NCBI GenBank assembly: GCA_900239685.1
Contig: OENT01000250.1
Span: 1 to 64,000 of the forward strand
DNA from: Rotaria macrura
Taxonomy: Eukaryota; Rotifera; Eurotatoria; Philodinida; Philodinidae
Length of the DNA stretch: 64,000 bases
Reading direction: 5' to 3'
In this document: positions 1 through 9,532 of the stretch, in pieces
How positions within the stretch are numbered: the first letter of the stretch is position 1
How the letters are laid out: each line of letters starts with the position of its first letter
Made by a program: the position numbers and the translations under genes
The notes under the pieces: model-generated
Databases searched by the model: none
The model's input: the letters and a program-made list of their open reading frames with translations, nothing else
Told to the model about the DNA's origin: nothing

Positions 1-289
1 CAAACCTTATTTGATTCAATCCTCAACACATAAACGAAGACCGAATTTTATAGTTCGAAAGAAAAAATATCATGGATATCATATACGTATTCAATAAAAC
101 TAAATACATTTCTTTCTTACTCAACTGAATCAATAAGGAACTTTTTTACCGTAATAACAGTTTCCAACGACGAAATATAACACTAAGAATTTGCTTCAGT
201 GTAATTTAGTATTTTAATTACAGCAAACTCCGTTTCGGCCAAGCCTAATTTTGTATAAATGCAGCTTTCGATAGCTGCCATTCTTAGGC

Positions 290-403
290 ATGCACCAAAA
301 TGAAAACTGGTTTGGAAGTTTTGGTTTTTATTTTAGAAATATAATCTTTTTGACGAATTTCAAAACGAAAACCTCAAAACCAACAGTATTAGATTTGGTG
401 CAT
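290..403. repeat. Small imperfect foldback repeat
   Basis: The segment begins ATGCACCAAA and ends TTTGGTGCAT. The flanking 40 bases on each side are imperfect reverse complements of each other, both containing variants of a GGTTTTGAGGTTTT core. This is the shape of a small degenerate foldback or MITE remnant. No convincing target-site duplication is visible. Confidence 0.4.
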
Positions 404-481
404 TTATGACTACTCTTCATTGATAATACCTACTACCTAACTATGAATTGTTTTGTGTTTCGGAAATCAGTGCAAGAAAGC

Positions 482-836
482 GCGTTTTCGGTATTCCATG
501 AACTCACTCATACCTCCACGAAACGCGTTTTATCCACTTCTTCGATTTTACTGCGTTTATTGGTTAGCAAATAAATTGCGTTTCCATCGTAGTACATGAT
601 CTAATGCAAGAAAAGACACAGATTGCGTTCACGCGCATTTTAAAATAAGAATTTTAACGCGTTTGTATGCGCTTGCTCTTATAAACGCTAGAAACCTCCT
701 CGAAGTATTTTAAACGAGTTAGGAAAGATAATAACAAACGCCTTTATCTGCGTTTTTATCATTACGCGATACTGAAACGCATCAGGACGCAGAAATTTGC
801 AACATAAACGCATCTAGTCGCGTCTTAAATGCGTTT
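482..836. repeat. GCGTTT/AAACGC-enriched tract
   Basis: The hexamer GCGTTT or its complement AAACGC occurs about eleven times in some 355 bases (for example at 482, 521, 525, 553, 578, 659, 683, 775, 806 and 831), irregularly spaced and on both strands, with further one-base variants. The surroundings are AT-rich and the rest of the window shows nothing similar. It contains no coding frame. It could be a decayed short-period satellite or a cluster of protein-binding sites. Confidence 0.6.
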
Positions 837-1276
837 CATGATTACATGGGGAATGAGAGATAACGAAAAAGTTACTAGCATTAATTAAACAGAAAAAGAA
901 CGCAAGAATGTATGAATAGATATTTTCGAAAATATCCCTTTTTTTTCTTTCCATACATTCTTTCACTCCTTTTCTTTACTTTTGATACATGTAACTTTTC
1001 GTTTGCCTCTCATTCTTCTGATAACGCCGAGTTATACCCGTCGAAAGCGTGAGAATTTCTTATAAATGATTTTTGAATAAAATGTAAAATACACTTTGTG
1101 GTAGTGCAGTATTACTCACTTGAATAATTATATCAGTCCCTAGCCACAATTAACCTTATTTATAAACGTCTTCATTTCACACAAAATGGCCAGCGCCGAA
1201 ATTTATGCAATTCAAATTGAAGTAATACGCCAGAAAAATATGATATCAAGACCTGCTCTGTTTTTCTTACATTCAG
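837..1276. other. No gene seen
   Basis: Open frames here are short and lack family resemblance. A 39-codon frame starts at 1186, but it has no recognisable product and is not counted as a gene. Confidence 0.5.
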
Positions 1277-3707
1277 CGAAACAATGGGCTAATAATGGAA
1301 ATTGAACACCAGTCATCAGAAGAAGAAAACAAATTAAATAATTATGATCTTAGTGATGCTGAAAAAAACCGAAATTAAACAAAATATCTATCAATTAAAG
1401 GCACAAAAAGAAGAGTGCATTCTAACGAATGAACAGCTAGAATGTGAACTAGGTATGAAATATTTTGGATCAAAATATCCAAATACTAATTTTTGCTAAG
1501 CTGCCTAATTCAAGTTCTAATTTAAAGGAAAATTCCGACAGCACATAAGAATTATAGTAGCTAAGAAAATAAAAACACACGTTTTTTTCAATTAGAAATT
1601 GGAATTGTAGTGGGACTATATCCTATAACTTTGGATGAAAAATAAATTTTTCCCAATAGTCGATATATGACTGGATAGACTTGGTTGAAAATATAAATGA
1701 TAGTTAATAATCCGATGGAAGTGAAATCTCATTCGTTTCATATTCGTCGAACTAAGTGTTGTATTTGGATATCATTTACAACACTGATTTAAGTTTTTTA
1801 AAATTTAAGTTATAGCGTGATGGGCAATTGTGACAATTGATGTTTAGCGATACATAAAAAATAATTAGGAATTATTATCTATGCATTTCGCTTTTGCATT
1901 TGATTCTCTTTCATCATAAACTGTTGTCTGTACTTTGAAATGAACTATGTTGATTTGTTTTTGAAGTATTTGTTTCGTATATTTTACTTTTCAGTTGGGC
2001 ATACCGATGTATACATAGAATGTTATCGATGGATCGACTTTATGTTTCTTAATTATTTAGGATGAGTTGGGCTTCTCTTTTCTTGCATATAAGTGCATAT
2101 CGTGTGGCGATGATGCAGCACTGCCCTAAGAAAGAAAAGAACCAATTATAAGTTCGTTTTATGACTTCATTACGTTCGACGGAAGACAATTTAATGTTGT
2201 TTTGCAGTAAGTCGAGTAGCGTTTAACACTACTTACCGCAGAAAATTAAACACCACAAAGTATGGTGTGTATCGAGAATGTCATTGGTAATGCTTCTTAA
2301 AAACAAGATTTCTGTAAAGCTAGTAACTCATGTAGAATTTCAAATCTATACGCAATTAAACCCAAGTCATGAGTCAGTCTAGTCATAAGTACAATAATTT
2401 TAGTGTCTTTAAATTCTCGACATATCAACCGAATTCTGTTCATACTAACCGACTTTCAGAGGGTTAGTGCCGTTTGTGACGCTTTACCTTGTATATTTTC
2501 GAAGTCATTTTATGCTATTGAAGCTTAATTTATAGTCGAACTGGAAATTGGCAACTCGTGTATTTTTCGTTTTTAGATGAACTGCAAAATCAACAAGCAG
2601 AACAAAATAAAGAAAATTCAGGTAATTAGCAACAAAAACAATATTTTTTCATGTCAAAACAATCTCGTAGTATTAATCTGAATATTACTTGCTGGTGTTA
2701 TTCGTTTTCGCTCGTCTTTACTCATACTTAGTGGCCTCACGAGTTCTTGTTTTTACTCGTTATTACTCTTACTAACTGTTCTTATTTGTTACTTGTTCTT
2801 TTTATTACCTGCTGGTCTTACTCAGTTAATACTCACTCTTATTCGTACGTGTCGATCTTACTCATTATCCGGGTTTAGGACAGTTGCTCGTCGGACAGTT
2901 GCACGCTAGGACACTTGCTCGCACAAAAAACGCTTGAAGTAAATATATGAAAAATACATGAAGATCTTCTTTATTAACAACAATAGTAAGTGAATAAGAA
3001 AACAAAAAAAACTTCTACATAGATAATAAACATCCAATGTGTTAATAAAAGAATATCAGTTGTGAATAAGTAGAGGAGCGTCTTTCGAGGTTGTTGAAAG
3101 AGTAACTAACATAATGGGTTTTGAATGTACTGCTGTGCAACTGACACTACTTTTATAGGATTATAATGGTTGAAAATGACTAATGATCATGAAGATACTC
3201 AGGACGACTGATTCGACAGGAGGATCCGATCGGATTCTATTGAAAAACCATCGGATTCGATAGAAAGTCGTTGGAAGTCATCAGAATCCTTGGCATTGGA
3301 TTTCTACAGGATGTTATCGGATCCTGTTCGAATTCGCGGCATCCTATACGATTCAATTTGTCGGCTTTGCCCTACGTAGTGATCATCAATCGCCTATGCA
3401 TGCAAATTAATTAATTCTATCACTTGTTCTGAATTCTACCAATTTCAATTAAGTGGTCATCCCATATGCGAGCAAGTGTCCTAATGAGTAACTGTCCTGC
3501 GAGCAACTGTCCGTTTCCCCATTATCCATCTTGTACAAGATCGGTGTCTCTTTCTGTTCTGTTATGCTGGCTCTGATCCATAGGATCTATTTTTATTTTC
3601 AATGGTTAGTCTATTTCTTTTATGTGTGCCACTGGTAAAATTGAACTTCAGGCGAAATTAAACTTAGGCAACATTTGTCTTTCAGTACAAGCAAAACCGA
3701 AAAATAA
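1277..3707 (+). CDS. Doubtful small coiled-coil gene, three exons
   Basis: Three pieces join in phase at GT-AG sites: 1277-1452, 2577-2621 and 3652-3707, ending in TAA at 3705. The likely start is the ATG at 1295. The predicted product is short, rich in Glu, Gln, Lys and Asn (pieces such as KAQKEECILTNEQLECEL and DELQNQQAEQNKENSG) and would form a coiled coil. Exon 1 needs a one-base shift at the A7 run near 1367 to stay open, so it is either a homopolymer base-calling error or a broken gene. Both introns exceed 1 kb and the second encloses a MITE. No family is recognised. The consistent splice phases are the main support; chance is a real alternative. Confidence 0.3.
2678..2870. repeat. Degenerate TTACTC/TTATTC short repeats
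   Basis: About 190 bases directly left of the MITE are dominated by TTACTC, TTATTC, TTACTT and TTACTA variants, giving a pyrimidine-biased strand. It looks like a decayed short-unit satellite. It lies in the intron of the doubtful coiled-coil gene. Confidence 0.45.
2871..3519. mobile_element. Non-autonomous DNA transposon (MITE) with 8-bp target duplication
   Basis: The left end reads GGGTTTAGGACAGTTGCTCG and the right end is the reverse complement of GGGAAACGGACAGTTGCTCG. The inverted similarity continues for about 54 bases (2871-2924 and 3466-3519). Each terminal repeat holds three subrepeats of the type GGACAGTTGCTCG or GGACACTTGCTCG. The element is flanked by a perfect CATTATCC duplication at 2863-2870 and 3520-3527. 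The 649-bp body has no transposase frame, only TCGGATTC-like internal repeats around 3210-3350. An 8-bp duplication is known for hAT, P and Merlin elements; the termini do not let me choose between them. Confidence 0.85.
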
Positions 3708-4512
3708 TCATTTCGTCTAAAAAAAGTTAATTCCAATTTTTGCTATTATTAAGCAAAAAACGTTAGCATTTCATTATTGATTCATTTCCTGGGATAAGTG
3801 AGTAGCGTTTTCATTCTGATCTCTAGAACGAATGTAAAGTGCAATGAGTTTATGTGAAAAAATACTCATTTAAGCATTCCTTAACCATTCTTTTTTCCTT
3901 TTTGGTCTAAATAGCCGAAAGATATAGATCTGAATAGAAAAAATACTCAAAAAAACAACCTTTAGTATTTGTTCTGTTTTGGTCGGGACAACTTCGTAAC
4001 CTCATCTAGGTTTCAATTGAGGGTAGTGGCGCACTCGAAATCTTCCGAAATCGATCAAGATTCCAATGAAAAGCCCTTTTGAACGATACAATTTTTTTTT
4101 GACTTCACTGTGCTTCGATTAAACTATTCATTAACATAAGATATATGCATCAGATCAGTGATTTGTTTTTATCTTTTATGAATTTTTTATTTTCAAATCG
4201 GTAAAAATTCTATTTAATTTTGCCTAAATCTCAACTTTCCCTGACACATGTACGCTATTCTTTCCTTTTTTCTCTTCTCTTTTGGTGCCGTCTGTTCATT
4301 TTTTTATTACAGTTTTGTTACGATTTATTGAAATGCTCATCTATCCCTTTGAAACCGGCATGGTTGTAGAGTTTTTCTGAGCAAATGAAAAATGAAAACA
4401 AAATCTTTTCTTCTTTTTTTTCTCAGTTTTTTGTTGTTCTTATCGTTTGTTGAAAGCGAAACAATTGTTTTATTTTTCAATTCTGATTCAATAGTTTACA
4501 ATAAAAATCAAT
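3708..4512. other. No gene seen
   Basis: AT-rich non-coding sequence with homopolymer T runs. No coding frame, repeat or RNA gene is supported. Confidence 0.5.
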
Positions 4513-4647
4513 CTACAGCAAAGGAAAATAAACGTAATATTCTTTCGAACCAACAATTTGTCTTTCAGTAACTAATCGTGTCACATTGGCACAATTGCGT
4601 CGCGTTTCTTCTCTTGTAAAATCTTTTGTGATAATTCTTAATTCTTC

Positions 4648-6944
4648 CTATGGAACATATAATTCAGCTAGACAAGGTAGATGTGTTTTGGTTTCATTTA
4701 GAAATTGTTCTATGTGATTAATATCTGTCCTTGCAATGCCAAGTAAAGTAAGATGAGGATATTCAACGATTTGATATGATTGAATAATGTGGTCAGATGA
4801 TTTCTTCGCATTAAATGACAGTGGTGTAAAATTGGAAACATATAACGTTTTCAGTATTGGAAAAGCTTTAGCTATTCGTAGGAAGAATTCATGTTCAAAT
4901 GGAATCACATCACGTACACATAATTCGATGACGTAATTGAATACAATATTTGGAAATATATTTCCAATGCATATGAGCTTTGTGAACTCGAAAGGAAGCG
5001 TATAAACATGATATGTAGGTGCGCCGCCAGAAAAACAAACAATAGTCGATACTTCTTGATATCCGATATTCATATAATTTCGTTTAATATCATTATTTGA
5101 CAAATAACGAACTAAATCATTTCTGTTATACCTAGTACTTAGATAAAACTTGAATGAATGTAATCGTGATAAATGCATAGAAAACGCATTTATACGGCAA
5201 AGTGGATCAATGAATATACCTTCGGAGACGGCACGCAAGTACAAAGTTAATTTTTCCAGGTATGACATACGACGAAGAAGACATAATTTCATCATCATAT
5301 TCTTCAATTAAACCATAGTGTATTAATGAGAAACACTTCATATTAGGTAGATCATCCTATATAATGAAAAAAAAATGTTTATGAATAATTTTTTAACATA
5401 AAATCATAACCAGTAGTACCAAATGAATTGAAAACCTTTTCTTTCCTATTTATATAACGGTTTAAAAATTTAAGCCAAATAGCTCCTATATTTCTTATGC
5501 TGCAGACTAGTTTTCTACAAAGAGAATTAATTGAATTCGGTAACTATAATGATTGAAATGTTACATTAATCAATGGATACAGAAAAGAAATCTTGTTTTT
5601 GCTGTTTTTATGTGACTATTCAGTAATTGTTCATGTGATTTCAAATGAGACATGATTAATTTTATCATAAAATATATATTTAAAGTGATAATTGAGAATC
5701 GGCAACTTCTAAATTCGTCCATAATTATTACTTTGTTCGGATTATTAGAGTTAATTAGATTCAATTATGCATCTGTTTCGTTACATAAATCAAAACTTAA
5801 CAGTTTCAATTCTTGTGGATGATGGCTGATTCTTCGACAAGCTTTAGAAGTATGCAAGAACTTCTGTATACTTTTTCTCAAGTATTTTTCATAGTTCTAC
5901 AAATTGAAAAATACCGTTCGCTTTTAAAAACTTGCAGGAGCTAGTTTCTTTTAGATCCAGTTCCGATCTCTGAACTAAAACTGACCTTACACATTTCTCT
6001 TTCTGTCTCAGAAACCTTCATACTTTACAAACTTCCTAATTGTCTCCAACTCATAGCTGACATTTTATTCATTTGAGAAGCTCGAAAACATAAAACATAC
6101 TTACTAACTTATGAACAATTGATGAATCCTTATTCATTTCATAAATTTGAACAATAAATGTATTCAATTGTTTGAGACGACCATCGAGTAAATAAAGACA
6201 ATCAGTGAAAGTTCCCACATTAATACATAAATAAGTAAGAGTTAAAGAAGAGAAACTATTTGATGGTAAATAACGAACGGACAATGCTGGATATGCAGGA
6301 ATCAATGCCTCAATAACATTCAAATACTCTAAGTTTTCGCAATAAGTCAAAATCTGTGCATAGACTGTTTTTGTATAAACTTTCGATGATCCTATCGCGC
6401 GTCCACGATCTTTATTGATAAGATGAAGTTTTGTAATTTGTTGTTTGAAGATATGTCCAAGCGATGAATCATCTAAGCTAAAACACAATAATGAAGCATA
6501 GCATAATTTGCTCTATTCAATATTGTTGTAGTGTGATCTTTCAGTTGATGAAATGTAGAGCAGTTGTTTACCTGTAAAATAATGTAATGAACTATCGCGT
6601 TGAAAATTAAAAAGTTTCAACTCTGTCAAGTTTGGATAGGGAGTAGCAAGAAGAATACGTTCCATGGACGCTGGTTCAACAATGAGACACTTCACATTGT
6701 AATGAATTTGAGGTAATATATAATTACAAAATCGACGAAGTATTGAATCAATCATTGTAGTGTTATGAAAACTTGATGCGAAATGGAGGGTACTAGAAAA
6801 AGTCTCCTCTTGTAATATACTATCAAGTCGTTCATTATTAATACCATGTAATGAATAAAGAACGTCGACATGGTCAAGTTTCTTCAAAATATTACATAAC
6901 ATCTCATTAGGTAAATCAAGAAGGTGAATACAAGACCGATTCAT
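4648..6944 (-). pseudogene. F-box / leucine-rich-repeat protein, damaged copy
   Basis: Exons on the minus strand are 6944-6572, 6472-6105 and 5356-4648, all with GT-AG sites in phase. The start chosen is the ATG at 6944, directly before an F-box (MNRSCIHLLDLPNEMLCNIL). LRR-like repeats follow, such as YPNLTELKLFNF, ITKLHLINKD, LEYLNVIEA and MSYLEKLTLYL. F-box proteins recruit substrates to SCF ubiquitin ligases through Skp1; the family is very numerous in bdelloids. Two lesions are visible. The frame shifts by one base near 5275-5285, between DLPNMKCFSLIHYGLIEEYD and LRRMSYLEKLTLYL. A TAG at 4648-4650 interrupts a frame that then stays open to 4513 with family-like residues (ITKDFTREETRRNCANV). 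The last intron (5357-6104, 748 bp) is far longer than the first (99 bp). It is a recent pseudogene or was miscalled. Confidence 0.75.
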
Positions 6945-8296
6945 GTTTAATATTGCTTGAGAAACTTGTGAATATAGAAACATGTATGCATAGGTAGATG
7001 TTCTTTGTTCATGCTTTTTGGTACATGAGCTGGTGAACAAAAGCGTAGCCGCAAAAGCCAATCAATGCTAAAATGCATGAGTAAAAAACCTGTTGTCATC
7101 AGAAAAAAACATTTTATGATAGAAATTATTTAGGGCGTATACTCTTCCAAAGCATATCTTTATTCCTTTTTCTGAAAGGATTATATGCTCCTTAAATATC
7201 TTAAAAGTTTGTTTGCCTTTTGCTTGTAAAACAATCAGATTTCAGTATGCGCTAAACCAATAAAAAATCAGCATCACCTCATAGACAAAATTTGACCACC
7301 GGTAATCGTGGTCGAGGAAGTCGAATCTGTGATCAGATTTTTGGAATGTTGAGATTTGGCTTTTTAAGAACCCACAAAGGAATTTTTATGAAAAAAATTA
7401 TATTTTTTAAAGTTTGACCGAAGATGATCGTGGGTCAGGGAATGGGTATCGCAGCTCAGAGTTATGAAAATGAATCAGTTAATTAATAATGAAATCGGTT
7501 GACATAACTGTGGGTCATGTAATACAGTAAGTGATATGCAGCATTCAAGTCTAGTGGACTTTTGTTTTAAAATAAAAGCCTTAGCAATCTGCTTTTTCTG
7601 GGACGCCAACGAACCTACAAGATATCACAGATTCTCATCATGGAGCGTTGCGCGTTTCAAAATCCCCAAGCGCAGGGTTTTGGGTAAAGTACGATTTCTA
7701 CATCTTTGCACAGCTATATGTAATGAGACGGCTCTGTAAGAATGTATGGTCTGAATATGAGTAAATACATGCGAATGAGATAAACTTTCATGAAAACCTA
7801 AAAATTTTGAGGACGAGAAGTCCGGAGCGTATAAGATTGAAAAACAGGGAAGCAACTGATATCAGATTTGTGAATAGTAGTTTATTCTAAGGAACGTTCC
7901 AGGATTCATCCTTCTCGTTCGCAACAGAAAGTTTGTTCTCTTATTCTTTAGAGTCATACTCCTGATGAGTCATGTGATGCCTTGAATATCTTGTCTGTTG
8001 TTTACCACATGCCAGGTCAAAGAAAACGACATAGTAAACGATATAAAATGGTGCTCTTACGAGCCGTAATAGTACCGTTTTTCACCATTTAAGACGCCGC
8101 TACGAACATCCGGAATGATCGACCTGGGATATACTAATGAGTGAGGATTACTTCTGATCTTATAGTACGTAAATGTGATACTTGTACGGAAATTATGAAA
8201 TAACATGATGATTGATAGACATAATCAATGAAAACTTAAAAACGTAACAAATCCATCGCTGTATACGATTTAATCCAGTCTCTTCAAAGCAAGTGT
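6945..8296. other. No gene seen; three degenerate direct repeats
   Basis: No supported coding region. Three loosely related segments starting near 7287, 7419 and 7499 each carry TTGAC followed by a CGTGGTC or GTGGGTC core. They are too diverged to call a tandem array. The rest is unremarkable AT-rich sequence. Confidence 0.45.
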
Positions 8297-8356
8297 AACG
8301 CTCAAACTCTGAATGATAATTGAGATCAATTATCATTCAGAGTTTGAGCGTTACCG
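8297..8356. repeat. Perfect 28-bp inverted repeat with 4-nt loop
   Basis: The arms 8297-8324 and 8329-8356 are exact reverse complements, starting GTAACGCTCAAACTC and ending GAGTTTGAGCGTTAC, separated by AGAT. Transcribed, it would fold into a 28-bp hairpin without a mismatch. The arms are of normal base complexity, so this is not an AT-repeat artefact. It could be a foldback element, a small-RNA precursor or a recent palindromic duplication; no neighbouring gene or promoter indicates which. Confidence 0.9.
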
Positions 8357-9532
8357 AGTAAAATTGTTTTTACTTCATTCCCAACGAATGACCATTCTTT
8401 CAGAAAAGGGTCAGCGAATCTGAAAGATGAGTGCTGCTTGTTTTTCCTTCAAAGTGAGTTTCACGTGAAAGTTGGTGTCAAACTACGGTGATATTTCTGG
8501 ATGAGCTATATATAAATATGGTTCACTTTCGACGACCATTAATACGTAGCATTTAGTGATTAACTTGTACAGTGTATTATCTCTTGAAAATTTTAATTCT
8601 GTTAACAATTCTTATCTATTCATAGAATAGGTTTCATATCGTACTGATTTTTTGATGGAATACATTATGTTTTACTTTTGTTGAATTTTAAAACATTGAT
8701 TCTTAATAAAGCATTAACAATTAACAAAAACCTTTTACATGAAATACAAAGAAAAGAAAACAAGACATGAATTATGTGAAATAAAATAACAAATGATTTT
8801 GATAAAAAATAGCCGGTTGCGATATTTATTCTTCGATATTCTGAAATATGAAAACAATTAGAATTTTTTCCAAGGAGATATCAGAACTCGCAATTCAAAG
8901 TTCGTGTTGAAGATTTGATTTCGTCGAATCAATCGTAATTTTGATAACTCATCACCTGCAGATTATACGTTATTATTTCTTTAATTGATAACGGCGCTTA
9001 TGTGAGATTGTGGGAATTGGCGTGGCTGTGCCTGTGGGAGTTGGTGTGGGTGTGGGTGCTGAATTACAGAAAAGAAGACTCAGGCATAAACCCATTATCC
9101 TGTCAAGTAATAATCGAATTAATCGGTTTGCTCATTCAAATAAGAATAAATTATTAAAAACAGGTTCTTGATAAATAATTGAAAGAGATTGGCTTAGAAA
9201 GAAATAAGTTTTTTAAGGCAATAACAATTATGATTCATGTGATATTATAGAATTTGCAAACGAATAAGCATTCTGTTTAGAAGAAATTGAAATTGAAAAA
9301 TCTGTCGGATGGATTTCTGTATTGATTTGTCTTGGTCGATGTTACTCACATGTATTTCTATGTGTGCTTGTGCAATGTTTTCATCGTTCTCTTACATTCC
9401 CTAGAAGAGTAATGTAGAACGTGCCTTTCACTATTTACATCAACAATATATTTCATCTAGATTGTGCAATAACTACTTGATGCAATATTTCAACATAGGT
9501 CTACATAAGTATTGATTCGTTTTTTCTTTACT
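8357..9532. other. Intergenic stretch upstream of the DUF924 fusion
   Basis: No coding frame supported. It contains the TGTGGG tract described separately; the rest is ordinary AT-rich sequence. Confidence 0.5.
9009..9056 (+). repeat. Short interstitial TGTGGG tract
   Basis: Four exact TGTGGG hexamers occur in 48 bases (9009, 9033, 9045 and 9051), the last two in tandem, with TG-rich variants between them. I recall TGTGGG as the telomere repeat of Adineta vaga. Nothing here suggests a present chromosome end, because genes continue on both sides. It may be an old capture at a break or a chance TG-rich tract. Confidence 0.55.

Noticed and set aside
7536-7855. Overlapping frames on both strands near 7.6 kb
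   Set aside because: They are antisense to each other, lack any motif and have no splice support.
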